Source: Fibrobacteria bacterium
GTDB lineage: Bacteria; Fibrobacterota; Fibrobacteria; UBA11236
DNA: 34,895 bases
Assembly (NCBI GenBank): GCA_021155885.1
Contig: JAJNBB010000023.1
Location: forward strand, 1 to 34,895
Reading direction: 5' to 3'
Position numbers and translations under genes: made by a program. Position 1 is the stretch's first letter; each line of letters opens with the position of its first letter. Positions 1 to 7,991 of the stretch are shown piece by piece. The notes under the pieces are model-generated. The model ran no database searches and was not told the DNA's origin. It saw only the letters and a list, made by a program, of their open reading frames with translations.

Positions 1-552
1 CCCAAGCCCGCGCGGCCCTGGTGGCGCGCGTTTCTTCTCATGCTCCTGCGGGCGCGCCTGCGGCGGCGGCACGTGCACGGCACGTTCCTGCACCGCTTGC
101 TCGGGGAGCGCCTCTTCGCCCCGCAGCTCTGGATTCCCAACGCCGATTCCGCCGCGCGCGGCATGGCCTTCGGGACCTTCGTGGGCTTCTTGCCGCTGCC
201 GGGGCTGCAGATGTTTTTCGCAGTGCTCCTCTGCTACGTACTGCGCGCCAACATCGCGGCGGCCGTACTCGGCACCCTGCTCACCAACCCGCTGACGACG
301 CCGGCCATCGTCTGGGCGCAGTACAAGCTGGGTCGCTGGATGCTCCCCGCCGTGCGCTACGTTGACACGGGGGAATACGTCCTCGCGGGGCGCTCCTTCG
401 CCGCCCTCAAGCCTTTCCTGCTGGGAAGCTTCGTGTCCTCGGTGGTCCTGGGGCTGCTCGCCTACCCGCTCACGCTGGGCGCATGGAAGCTGGCGGCCGG
501 TGTCATCGCGCGCCGAAAACGCCGCCGCGCTGAAGACCGCGCGAGGCATTGA
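1..552 (+). CDS. DUF2062 family membrane protein (5' partial)
   Basis: The reading frame is open to the first base of the window, so the true start probably lies upstream; an internal ATG at 40 is the first one visible. The protein has the DUF2062 pattern: a basic N-terminus, then a hydrophobic segment beginning GMAFGTFVGFLPLPGLQ, a second segment around the NPLTTPAIVWAQY motif, and a third hydrophobic stretch before a very basic tail (RRKRRRAEDRARH). DUF2062 proteins are small inner-membrane proteins of unknown biochemical role, sometimes fused or adjacent to glycosyltransferases. Nothing downstream suggests a partner, because the next gene has its own promoter-like region. The family call rests on the GxFxGFLPxxGLQ and NP-T-P motifs and is fairly secure; the function is not known. 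Confidence 0.8.
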   Translation, partial: PKPARPWWRAFLLMLLRARLRRRHVHGTFLHRLLGERLFAPQLWIPNADSAARGMAFGTFVGFLPLPGLQMFFAVLLCYVLRANIAAAVLGTLLTNPLTTPAIVWAQYKLGRWMLPAVRYVDTGEYVLAGRSFAALKPFLLGSFVSSVVLGLLAYPLTLGAWKLAAGVIARRKRRRAEDRARH

Positions 553-731
553 GCGCGCGTCTCGCGCATTTCACGCAACGCGCAAAGCCCTTCCTGTCTC
601 GTTTAAAACGTATTCGACGATATCGCCCGGGCCAATTTGGCACCCAATTACACAACAGCAAGATATTGTAAGGTGCGCGCGAATCTAAAAAGTACGAGCC
701 TCCACTTTAATTCATGAGTTATCTTTTAGAT

Positions 732-760
732 ATACCGCGAATTTTTTTTGAGTGTATAAT
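732..760 (+). promoter_or_regulatory. candidate promoter of the HA-repeat gene
   Basis: TATAAT lies at 755-760 in an AT-rich stretch. The matching -35 position (about 732-737) is a poor match to TTGACA, so the call rests on the perfect -10 box, the base composition and the orientation. Initiation near 767 would give a leader of about 140 nt containing the stem-loop at 785-821. Confidence 0.4.
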
Positions 761-784
761 GTTTTCATAGGCCCTTTTTCTTTT

Positions 785-821
785 GCCCCGGGTGTTCGTA
801 ATTTTCGAACGCTCTCGGGGC
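785..821 (+). promoter_or_regulatory. leader stem-loop upstream of the HA-repeat gene
   Basis: GCCCCG (785-790) pairs with CGGGGC (816-821), and inside it GTTCG (794-798) pairs with CGAAC (806-810). No T-tract follows, so it does not look like an intrinsic terminator. It lies between the candidate promoter and the ribosome-binding site and could be a cis-acting leader structure. Confidence 0.4.
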
Positions 822-906
822 CCCTTTGACGGGAGTGAGAGCGGCCCGGGAAGTCCGAAGGTTCGGCGGGTTTTGGATGCAGCAGGTTCTTTATAAAGGA
901 AACGAC

Positions 907-1785
907 GTGAAAAAGAAAACCAAGAAGCAAGGGACTCCCGGATCCGCGCCGACCCGCTGGGACGCGCAATGGGACAAGCAGTTCTCGTACCTCGCCAAGT
1001 TCCGCGCGAAGAACGGCCGCTGGCCCAAGGCTTCCGAGGATTTTCCGAAGGACAACCGCATAGGCCTTTGGGCCAACCGCCAGCGCGACCTCCGCGAGCG
1101 CGGCGAGCTCGATCCCGCGCGCGTGAGCGCCCTGCAGAAGGCCGGCTTCGACTGGAACAAGATCGACGCGCGCGGCATGCATTGGGACGAACAGTTCGCC
1201 CACCTCGTAGAGTTCCGCCGCCGCAACAAAAACGAATGGCCCATCGCCCGCGAGGAGTTTCCCAAGAACAACCGCCTCGGCTTGTGGGTCTGGCGCCAGC
1301 GCCAGGCGTACGCCGCCGGCACGCTGCCCAAGAAGCGCATCTCCCAGCTGGAAAAGATCGGCTTCCCGTTCGAGCTTCCCGACAGCTGGGAGGAGCATCT
1401 CAAGAACCTGAAGCTCTATCGGGCCAAGAACCCGGCCCGCTGGCCCAAGGCCCGCGAGGAGTTTCCCAAGGGCAACCGCCTGGGGCTCTGGTGCCACCTG
1501 CAGCGCTGCGCCTACAAGGCCGGCAATCTTTCCGCCGAGCGCGCCGCCTCCCTGGAGAAGGTCGGCTTCCAGTGGAGCGTGAAGCAGGTCAGCTGGAACC
1601 GCTTTTTCGAGGCCCTCAAGGAATACAAGAAGAGCAACCCGAAGAAGTGGCCCGTGCTGCAGGCCACGGCCCTCAAGGACCGCCGCCTCATCGCCTGGTG
1701 CAGCATCCAGCGCAACAAGAAGCGCGCCGGCAAGCTGGAGGCCGACCAGATCGCCCAGCTCGACAAGCTCGGCTTCCGTTGGTAG
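907..1785 (+). CDS. protein of four helicase-associated (HA) repeats
   Basis: The predicted 292-residue protein consists almost entirely of four tandem copies of the helicase-associated domain, beginning near residues 18, 93, 161 and 230. Each copy has the pattern W-x-hydrophobic-x(2)-L, a WP motif, LGLW or LIAW followed by QR, and a final L-x-GF-x-W. HA domains are small helical modules, thought to bind nucleic acid, usually found C-terminal to DEAD/DEAH-type helicases; no helicase domain is present here. GTG at 907 was chosen as start because AAAGGA lies 5-10 nt upstream, while the TTG at 826 has no such site and would fall inside the leader stem-loop. The N-terminus is lysine-rich (KKKTKKQ). 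A perfect terminator follows, so it is a single-gene unit. A nucleic-acid-binding role is inferred from the family only. Confidence 0.8.
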   Translation: MKKKTKKQGTPGSAPTRWDAQWDKQFSYLAKFRAKNGRWPKASEDFPKDNRIGLWANRQRDLRERGELDPARVSALQKAGFDWNKIDARGMHWDEQFAHLVEFRRRNKNEWPIAREEFPKNNRLGLWVWRQRQAYAAGTLPKKRISQLEKIGFPFELPDSWEEHLKNLKLYRAKNPARWPKAREEFPKGNRLGLWCHLQRCAYKAGNLSAERAASLEKVGFQWSVKQVSWNRFFEALKEYKKSNPKKWPVLQATALKDRRLIAWCSIQRNKKRAGKLEADQIAQLDKLGFRW

Positions 1786-1808
1786 CTCGGGAACGCTTGC
1801 GGTTCTAA

Positions 1809-1837
1809 AAGGCGGGGAGAAATCCCCGCCTTTTTTT
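1809..1837 (+). terminator. intrinsic terminator after the HA-repeat gene
   Basis: GGCGGGGA and TCCCCGCC form an 8-bp stem with a short loop, followed by seven T residues (1831-1837). Confidence 0.9.
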
Positions 1838-1925
1838 GTGGGTTCGGGGGTGGGTCTCCGGGTCGGCCCTGCCGCCGTTGGACGGGCCCGAAGTTATCTT
1901 TTGGCCCTATGTCGGATTCAACGAA

Positions 1926-2819
1926 ATGACCGCGCGCGACGTTTTGTTCCGGTGGCTCGGAGCCCGCCTCGACGCACCCGCGCTCGAGTGGCTTTCCGGC
2001 CAGTGCGCGCGCCTCGAGGCCGGCGCCCCGGACAACGTCCTGCATCTCGCCTTCGGCCAGGCGCCCCGCCGCGCCGGCGAGAAACGCGGCGCGCCCTTGA
2101 ACGCCTCGCCCGCCGAGCAGGCCGAAGCCCGCGCCGTCCATTCCGGCTGGGATCTCCACGACTGGACGGTCGATCAGGCCATGCGCGCCGCGCTCCTGCT
2201 CTCCCTGCCCTCGGATAAAAAAAGCGCCTCCCCCGACTCCATGCGCGCCATCCTGGCCCTGCACCAGACCGCCGACCTGGGCGAGCACGTGGCCCTGGCG
2301 CGCGCGCTGTTCCTGCTTCCGGGCGCCGCCGACGCCCAGCACGTCGCCCGCGAGGCGGCCCGCAGCAACATGGGCGACGTCTTCCGCGCGATCTCGCAGC
2401 GCAATCCCTACCCCGCCGCGCATTTCGACGAGACCGCCTGGAACCAGATGGTCGCGAAATGCGTCTTTACCGACGTCCCCCTGCGCACGGTCCTGGGCCT
2501 GGACGCGCGCGCGAACGAGGCCCTGGCCCGCATGCTTCTCGACCTCGCGCAGGAGCGCAAGGCCGCCGGGCGCCCGCTCTCGCCCGAGGCCTGGCGCTGC
2601 ATCGTCCCCTTCTCCTCCTTCGAGAGGGAGGGGGACGCGCTGGTCTTTCTCGCGGACATGCTGGCGCACGGGGGCGCCGGGGCGCGCGCCGCCGCGCTCG
2701 CCCTGCGGAACGCGCCCACCGCCTCCGGCCGCCTGCTGCTGAGCGCGGCGGCCCCCGAACTGCTTTCGCTCGCCGAGGCCGGAACCCTCACCTGGGACAA
2801 CTTTGATGAGCGCCTCTAA
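1926..2819 (+). CDS. eboA: EboA family protein
   Basis: The 297-residue product matches EboA, the first protein of the widely distributed ebo cluster (first named in eustigmatophyte plastids and studied in cyanobacterial scytonemin synthesis). Diagnostic stretches are HLAFGQAPRR near the N-terminus, a W-x-VDQAMRAALLLSLP block, and NPYPAAHFDETAWNQMVAK in the centre. EboA is predicted to be helical, has no known catalytic activity, and is thought to act with the other Ebo proteins in moving a metabolite precursor towards the periplasm. ATG 1926 is preferred over TTG 1836, which lies in the terminator of the previous gene; a strong Shine-Dalgarno site is lacking. eboB follows after 150 nt, but eboC-eboF are absent from the window. 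The stop codon lies inside one arm of a large inverted repeat. Confidence 0.85.
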   Translation: MTARDVLFRWLGARLDAPALEWLSGQCARLEAGAPDNVLHLAFGQAPRRAGEKRGAPLNASPAEQAEARAVHSGWDLHDWTVDQAMRAALLLSLPSDKKSASPDSMRAILALHQTADLGEHVALARALFLLPGAADAQHVAREAARSNMGDVFRAISQRNPYPAAHFDETAWNQMVAKCVFTDVPLRTVLGLDARANEALARMLLDLAQERKAAGRPLSPEAWRCIVPFSSFEREGDALVFLADMLAHGGAGARAAALALRNAPTASGRLLLSAAAPELLSLAEAGTLTWDNFDERL

Positions 2820-2971
2820 GGATGCCTTTCTATTCGAACCGGCTGCGACCTTCGGCCAGGTTCGTCACGCTCCATCGGCGATATTACGACCCATATCGCC
2901 TGCTTCGCGTTCCTGCCCGACCTCGGTCTCGCTCGGTTCTCTTAACGAAATTCATCCCTAGAGGCGCTCAT
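2806..2971. repeat. 166-nt inverted repeat bridging eboA and eboB
   Basis: The outer arms are 2806-2824 (ATGAGCGCCTCTAAGGATG) and 2953-2971, which is its reverse complement with one mismatch. The left arm contains the eboA stop codon; the right arm contains the GAGG ribosome-binding site and the first two bases of the eboB ATG. Further in, GAACCG (2836-2841) pairs with CGGTTC (2934-2939), and at the tip GGCGATAT (2877-2884) pairs with ATATCGCC (2893-2900). The inner portion resembles the element at 34585-34679. In RNA this would fold the eboB start into a stem. Confidence 0.8.
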
Positions 2972-3908
2972 GACCAAGCCTGACCAGACCCCGTTGCGCT
3001 ACATCGATCCGCACATCCACATGGTTTCGCGCACCACCGACGATTACCAGGGGATGCGCGAGGCGGGCATCGTTGCCGTCATCGAGCCGGCCTTCTGGGT
3101 CGGACAGCCGCGCACGACGCCGGGCACCTTCCTCGACTACTTCTCCTCCCTGCTGGGATGGGAGCGCTTCCGCGCCTCGCAGTTCGGCATCCGCCACTAT
3201 TGCACCATGGGGCTGAACTCCAAGGAAGCCAACAACGAGGCCCTCGCCGAGCAGGTGCTCGACATGCTGCCGCGCTTTCTAGGCAAGGAGGGCGTGGTGG
3301 CGGTCGGGGAGATCGGCTACGACGAGATCACCGCCGCCGAGGACAAGGCCTTTCGGGCCCAGCTGGAGCTCGCGAAGGAAACGGGCCTTCCCGTCATGAT
3401 CCACACGCCGCATCGCGACAAGAAGCGCGGCACCTCGCTCAGCATGGACGTGTGCCTCGAGCACGGGCTCGATCCCGCGATGGTCGTCATCGATCACAAC
3501 AACGAGGAGACCTGCAAGGAAGTCCTCGACCGCGGGTTCTGGTGCGCGTTCACGATCTACCCCTCGACCAAGATGGGCAGCCAGCGCATGGTCAACCTCA
3601 TCAAGCAGTACGGCCCCGAGCGGATCATCGTCGACAGCAGCGCCGACTGGGGCATCAGCGACCCGTTGGCCGTCCCCAAGACCGCCGCGCTCATGCTGGA
3701 GCAGGGGGTCCCGCCCGAGCACGTGGATCTGGCCTGCTACCGCAACGCCTTGACGATCTATGGAAAAAGCGGGCAGATGAGCGAGGACTGGCTCGATCCG
3801 GCCTCCGTCGACACGAGCAAGGTCTTCCAGGGCAATAGCATTCAGCGCGGCGGCACGCTCGGCGACCCGCGCGTGGTTCCCGGCAACTCGAAGCTGATCC
3901 AGAATTAA
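2970..3908 (+). CDS. eboB: TatD-like amidohydrolase, EboB type
   Basis: This 312-residue protein is a TatD/amidohydrolase-type TIM barrel. Metal-ligand motifs are visible in the expected order: DPHIH (residues 13-17, the HxH on strand 1), VGEIGYDE (carboxylate), MIHTPHRDK, VIDHNNEE and the late aspartate in VDSSADWGISD. In ebo clusters a TatD-family hydrolase (EboB) accompanies EboA, and the position directly after eboA supports that identity. The natural substrate is not known. The start at 2970 has GAGG five bases upstream, but the site is buried in the right arm of the intergenic inverted repeat. The gene ends in a bidirectional terminator, and no other ebo gene follows. Confidence 0.8.
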   Translation: MTKPDQTPLRYIDPHIHMVSRTTDDYQGMREAGIVAVIEPAFWVGQPRTTPGTFLDYFSSLLGWERFRASQFGIRHYCTMGLNSKEANNEALAEQVLDMLPRFLGKEGVVAVGEIGYDEITAAEDKAFRAQLELAKETGLPVMIHTPHRDKKRGTSLSMDVCLEHGLDPAMVVIDHNNEETCKEVLDRGFWCAFTIYPSTKMGSQRMVNLIKQYGPERIIVDSSADWGISDPLAVPKTAALMLEQGVPPEHVDLACYRNALTIYGKSGQMSEDWLDPASVDTSKVFQGNSIQRGGTLGDPRVVPGNSKLIQN

Positions 3909-3919
3909 ACGCGGGAATG

Positions 3920-3994
3920 GCCGCAAAAGATCGCAAAGAAAAAGGGCCGCTATTTCGCGGCCCTTTTTTTGCGTTCTTTGCGATCCTTTGCGGC
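3920..3994. terminator. bidirectional terminator inside an inverted short-word repeat
   Basis: The core stem GGGCCGC (3944-3950) and GCGGCCC (3957-3963) is followed by seven T on the plus strand and five on the minus strand, fitting the convergent genes eboB and the beta-barrel gene. It is flanked by long arms made of a repeated CGCAAAG-type word: 3920-3940 and 3974-3994 are reverse complements over 21 nt with one mismatch. Confidence 0.85.
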
Positions 3995-4015
3995 AATCGC
4001 GTTTGTGCAAGCGGG

Positions 4016-4543
4016 TCAGAAGAAGAATCGAGTTCCCAGACCGGCCATGACGTAGCCCGAGGTGTTCGGGACCACGTTGATTCCCGGCGCGATCTCGAAG
4101 AAGATGTCGAAGGGCGCGGTCGCGAACTGGTATTCGAGGCCGACCGCAATGCGGAATCCCACCCGGATGCCGTCCTCGCCCGGGGGCGCGTCCCAGAACG
4201 TGGCGTTCAGGCCGGGGCCGTAATACAGGGGGAGCCTTCCCTTCGAAACGCGAATCAGGTTGTAGTTGTAGAAGATGTAATCGGCGCCCAGGTAGATGCT
4301 GCCGTCGCCATAGCACCGGTCGCGGTCGCCGGGGCCGGGACCGTCGCAGTTTCCCCAGCCGTTGCGGTAGGAATTGTACCCGAAAATGGCGTTAATGGAG
4401 TTCGGTCCCGAGGGGATTTTGAGCGAGAGGCCCGAGGGGTTGCCGAGGATGATTCCCAGCCCGAAGCTTTCGCGTTGGTTCTGCGCGGTCGCCAATCCCG
4501 TCGTTAAAACGGCCAATCCTAATAGAGCGATAATTTTTTTCAT
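4016..4543 (-). CDS. small secreted outer-membrane beta-barrel protein
   Basis: The 175-residue product begins MKKIIALLGLAVLTTGLATAQ, a typical signal peptide. It continues with alternating hydrophobic and aromatic strands (ADYIFYNYNLIRV, LPLYYGPGLNATFW, GFRIAVGLEYQF, FDIFFEIAPGINVVP) and ends in GTRFFF, the terminal aromatic residue expected of outer-membrane barrels. The start at 4543 was chosen over upstream options because GGAGA lies six bases before it and the signal peptide begins there. No specific family is recognised; small uncharacterised barrels with this LGxxLGxPxGLSxK-type first strand are common in diderm genomes. It is downstream of the propeller gene on the same strand, about 166 nt apart, and may have its own promoter. 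Confidence 0.75.
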   Translation of the reverse strand: MKKIIALLGLAVLTTGLATAQNQRESFGLGIILGNPSGLSLKIPSGPNSINAIFGYNSYRNGWGNCDGPGPGDRDRCYGDGSIYLGADYIFYNYNLIRVSKGRLPLYYGPGLNATFWDAPPGEDGIRVGFRIAVGLEYQFATAPFDIFFEIAPGINVVPNTSGYVMAGLGTRFFF

Positions 4544-4709
4544 GAGAATCTCCATTCCGGAACGAATGTCCCTGTAATACAACTACAAAGGTGACTGCCG
4601 CGCTGTCACGGGAACATGGGGTGATTCCCTACGTTGACACAATTCGTTTCGAATCGGGGACGGAATGTCCTCAAGGACTCTGGACTCAATGCCCGGTACT
4701 CGGGGCCGT

Positions 4710-6788
4710 TTACCGGGCGCGCCGCGATCCGTTCACGCGAACTTCCACGAATCCCGTAAAGGAGCCCATGGACGTCAATGGAAAGGAGTAAGTTCCGGCC
4801 CCTTGGGGTCCGTTGAAAATTTCCGAAACCAGCCGGCCCTGTACGTCAACGAGCCGGATCTGCACGCGAGAGGCATGGGAAAGCCGGTACTTCAAGGCGC
4901 CATTCTCCACCCGAAATCCATTTGCAGAATCGCGCGCGGCCGGCTTTCGGTCGACGGAAGTTGTCCCCGCATCCAATAAGCAAATCAAGGTTCCATCCTG
5001 ACCGACGGCACACCCCGATACGGCGCCCACAGAAAGGGCATATAAAGACGTCCCCAGCGCGGGGAACTCGGCCGTCCAGGTGGAGCCTCCGTCAGTTGTC
5101 TTTTCTACTCCGCCTCCTCCGGCCCTGTACCCGGTAGCCGGATCGAGAAAAACCACGCCATTCCAGACCGTTGTGGGTGAGGGAAGAGGTGTCCAGGTCG
5201 TTCCCCCATCCGTCGTCTTTAGCATGATTCCGCTACCCGCCACATAACCTGTGTTGTCGCTGACAAAATGCACCGCCCTCAAGTCCTTGGTTGTGCCGCT
5301 TGTCCTTTTGGACCATATGCCGTTATTATAGCGAAGGATGACCCCTACTTTGCCCACGGCGAAGGCAAAATTCTTATTGACGAAATGCAAGGCATGCAAG
5401 TCTTCGATCAGGTTGAATTGGGAAGCCCAGCCGGCGCCCCCATTGGTCGTTTTAAGCAGGAGGCCCGCTTCTCCCGCGATATAGCCGGTGTCGGCGTCGA
5501 GGAAGTGAATCCCGCTGAGCGTTAAGGTCGTTCCCGTGCTGATTCCCGACCAGGTTGTTCCGCCGTTGGTCGTCTTGAAAAAAGATCCGGACGAGCCGAC
5601 CGTAAACCCGGTATTTTTGTTCAAAAAATGGAGAGCATTGAGCGTAGGCAGCGCGGGAAGCGCGGTGGAAATCCACGAGACGCCCCCATTCGTCGTCTTC
5701 AGAAAAACGCCGCCATATCCCACGATGAAGCCGGTAGTGTCGCCCAGGAACTGAACGGCGGTAAGGCTTTTGGAGGGATACGGCGAGCGGGAATTCCAGG
5801 TGGAACCTCCGTCGGTCGTCTCGAGAATGGTCCCGCTATTGCCCACCAGGAAGCCCCTTTGCGCGGTGAGAAAATACACGCGGTTCACCCCCGGCGGGTA
5901 GGCCATGTCCATCTGGACCCAGGTTTTCCCTCCGTCGGAGGTCTTGAGGAAATAGCTTCCCGTAACCGAGATATATCCATGGTTGTCGTCGGTGAAGTAG
6001 ACCGAGTTATAAACTCCCGAGTTATAAGGTCCCGCGGGCCCGGAGGATGTGTCCCATGTCGCGCCCCCGTTCGTGGTCTTGAGAATCCTGAAGTTGGCGC
6101 CGATCACATAGCCGATGTTTTTGCTGGGGAAAAATACCGCTCTCAGGACGCCGGTCACCCCGCTAGTCAGCGCTGTCCAGGTGTTGCCGCTATCCGCGGT
6201 CTTGAAGATGACGCCTGAGTTGCCTACGGCATACCCGGTGGCGGGATCCGGAAAGCTGACCCCGTTCAGGGACGGGGGATTTACGGTGCTGGTTTTGAAG
6301 GTCCAGGAAGCTCCTCCGTTCGTGGTTTGGCGGATTCCGTCTCCTCCCACCACGGTTCCTTGCCGGGCATTGCGAAAAAACAAATCGCGAAGTTCGTTGT
6401 TCGTGCCGGAATTAAGGGGCGCCCAGGTTTCCCCGCCATTAACGGTTTTTAGAATCGTTCCCAGCTCGCCCAGGGTGAATCCGGTATCGTGATTCGGGAA
6501 CTGAACCTTCCTCAGTGGGGTCGCTCCGGCAATGGGATGGGAAACCCAGGTTCCTCCGCCATTCGTTGTTTTCAAGAAAGTGCCCGCGCTGCCTACCGCA
6601 TATCCCGTGACCTTGTCGCCTAAAAAGGACACATCGTATAGATTCTGGGTCAACATCGGATTCATCAAGGTCCATGACTTTTCGGATGCCGGGGCCAGGC
6701 AAATCAAAAGGCCATGCAGCCACAAAAATCGAAGCGAGATAGGCGTCATCGAGAGAAGACTAATAATCCATCGTAACACGTTCCCCAT
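4710..6788 (-). CDS. secreted YCF48/BNR-repeat double beta-propeller protein
   Basis: The 692-residue protein starts with a hydrophobic leader and then carries about 14 copies of a roughly 40-residue repeat with the core GY-x-VG-x(2)-G-x-hydrophobic-LKTTNGG-x-TW, the Asp-box-like signature of YCF48/BNR propellers. The last copy is degenerate. Fourteen blades would fit two seven-bladed propellers. The final 80 residues (from about GFRVENGALKYRL, through VQIRLVDVQGRLV) match the C-terminal beta module seen in four other secreted proteins here. Extracellular or surface location is inferred; the ligand is unknown. The start is uncertain: codons at 6788 and 13 residues further in both lack a clear ribosome-binding site. 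Base composition looks lower in GC than neighbouring housekeeping genes. Confidence 0.8.
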   Translation of the reverse strand: MGNVLRWIISLLSMTPISLRFLWLHGLLICLAPASEKSWTLMNPMLTQNLYDVSFLGDKVTGYAVGSAGTFLKTTNGGGTWVSHPIAGATPLRKVQFPNHDTGFTLGELGTILKTVNGGETWAPLNSGTNNELRDLFFRNARQGTVVGGDGIRQTTNGGASWTFKTSTVNPPSLNGVSFPDPATGYAVGNSGVIFKTADSGNTWTALTSGVTGVLRAVFFPSKNIGYVIGANFRILKTTNGGATWDTSSGPAGPYNSGVYNSVYFTDDNHGYISVTGSYFLKTSDGGKTWVQMDMAYPPGVNRVYFLTAQRGFLVGNSGTILETTDGGSTWNSRSPYPSKSLTAVQFLGDTTGFIVGYGGVFLKTTNGGVSWISTALPALPTLNALHFLNKNTGFTVGSSGSFFKTTNGGTTWSGISTGTTLTLSGIHFLDADTGYIAGEAGLLLKTTNGGAGWASQFNLIEDLHALHFVNKNFAFAVGKVGVILRYNNGIWSKRTSGTTKDLRAVHFVSDNTGYVAGSGIMLKTTDGGTTWTPLPSPTTVWNGVVFLDPATGYRAGGGGVEKTTDGGSTWTAEFPALGTSLYALSVGAVSGCAVGQDGTLICLLDAGTTSVDRKPAARDSANGFRVENGALKYRLSHASRVQIRLVDVQGRLVSEIFNGPQGAGTYSFPLTSMGSFTGFVEVRVNGSRRAR

Positions 6789-6841
6789 GCGGCGGCGGTT
6801 GCCGAGGTTCCCTTATTACAGTATGAATTCCAATTCCGGAC

Positions 6842-6875
6842 AAAAAAAACCGGGGCTCCTTGAGGGGAGCCCCGG
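6842..6875 (-). terminator. intrinsic terminator of the sigma factor gene
   Basis: A 10-bp perfect stem, CCGGGGCTCC (6850-6859) with GGAGCCCCGG (6866-6875), is followed on the minus strand by eight T residues (the A run at 6842-6849). It lies just downstream of the sigma factor stop. Confidence 0.9.
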
Positions 6876-6948
6876 AGAAAAACCCGGGGACAGGAGAGGG
6901 GAGAGAGGTTTCTCGGAGAATCTCCAGGTTTTTACTTCTGGATTTAAT

Positions 6949-7806
6949 CTACCCCATCATGGCGAGTTCGTGTGCCTCTTCCATACTTCTTAACGCGGCG
7001 AGGCCTTTTTCTTTTATTTGACGGACTCGCTCCTTGGAGAGGCCGATCACCTCGCCAATTTCCTCCAAATTGAGGGGTTCGTGATAGCCGATCCCGAAAT
7101 ACATTCCCAAAACGGTCTTTTCCTGCTCGGGCAGGCGCTGGAGGAGAGACGAGACCCGTTTTTGCTTGGATTCTTCCTCGATGTGGGCATCGGGGGCCTC
7201 GGCGTTCTCGTCGCGGATGACGTCCATCACGCTAGAGCCTTCCTCGGTCCCGATGGGGTCGTCCAGGGAGGCGTGCCGCATGCCCATTTCCAGGATTTTC
7301 TCGACCTGCGTGCCGGTATAGCCCAGCTTTTCGCCCAAGGCCTCGGTGTCCATCACCAGCCCGCCGCCGATGGTCTGGCGCATGGTGATGTTGTGTTTGG
7401 AGAAACGGCGCAAAATCAGCTCTTTTTCGGCGCTGATGCGGACCAGGCGGGCTCGCTCGGCGATGGCCCGGGTGATCGACTGGCGGATCCACCAGACGGC
7501 GTAGGAGATGAATTTGAGGTTCCGGCCCAGATCGAAGCGCTTGGCGGCCTCGATCAGTCCCAAATTCCCCTCATTGATCAGCTCCGGGAGCGAAAATCCC
7601 TGGTTTTTATACATAAAGGCCACGTTGATGACGAACTTGAGGTTCGAGCACACCAGGCGGTTCATGGCGCGCTGGTCCCCGGCCTTGACCCGGGTCAGAA
7701 GCTCCACTTCCTCGGCGCGGGTGAGGAGGGGGTACTTGGTGATGTCCTTGATATATTGGTAATAGAGGGTTGCGCCTTCCCAAGCTTCGGATGATTGATG
7801 CGTCAT
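6949..7806 (-). CDS. RNA polymerase sigma-70 family factor (short, RpoD/RpoS-like)
   Basis: The 285-residue protein has region 1.2 (YYQYIKDITKYPLLTRAEEV), region 2 with NEGNLGLIEAAKRFD and FISYAVWWIRQSI (core binding and -10 recognition), and region 4.2 with LEEIGEVIGLSKERVRQIKE, the -35-binding helix-turn-helix. There is no region 1.1. It directs RNA polymerase to promoters. The size resembles the short primary sigma of Bacteroidota-like bacteria or a group 2 factor; region 3 (EKELILRRFSKH) is not typical of a primary factor, so the exact class is left open. AAAGGA lies upstream of the ATG. It is divergent from tex across a 185-nt promoter region. Confidence 0.9.
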   Translation of the reverse strand: MTHQSSEAWEGATLYYQYIKDITKYPLLTRAEEVELLTRVKAGDQRAMNRLVCSNLKFVINVAFMYKNQGFSLPELINEGNLGLIEAAKRFDLGRNLKFISYAVWWIRQSITRAIAERARLVRISAEKELILRRFSKHNITMRQTIGGGLVMDTEALGEKLGYTGTQVEKILEMGMRHASLDDPIGTEEGSSVMDVIRDENAEAPDAHIEEESKQKRVSSLLQRLPEQEKTVLGMYFGIGYHEPLNLEEIGEVIGLSKERVRQIKEKGLAALRSMEEAHELAMMG

Positions 7807-7991
7807 GTTGGATTCCTTTGTTAAGGTTCGGCCGGTTAACTGTATAGAAGTTACCGCCCCCTTTCCCTTCCTTTGTCACAGGCCTGTCATTACGCCGCAT
7901 TTTTTCGCGCAGACAATCTTTCATCAGAGTTACCTTTACCGTCCCGCCCCGGCCCATTGACGAGCTGCGGGCCTTTATTTGGAGCCCTTCC
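7807..7991. promoter_or_regulatory. divergent promoter region between sigma factor and tex
   Basis: This 185-nt region separates two divergent starts and must hold both promoters. On the minus strand TATACA near 7838-7843 is a possible -10 for the sigma gene. No convincing -35 or operator palindrome was recognised. Confidence 0.35.

Larger units (their letters stand above)
553..906. other. 354-nt intergenic region, AT-rich in its second half
   Basis: No credible gene is seen here; the open frames are shadows. The first part carries a short palindrome, GCCAATTTGGC, near 629-640. The stretch 660-775 is markedly AT-rich compared with the flanking genes and holds a good -10 box. A stem-loop sits at 785-821 in what would be the leader of the HA-repeat gene. 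Confidence 0.6.
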
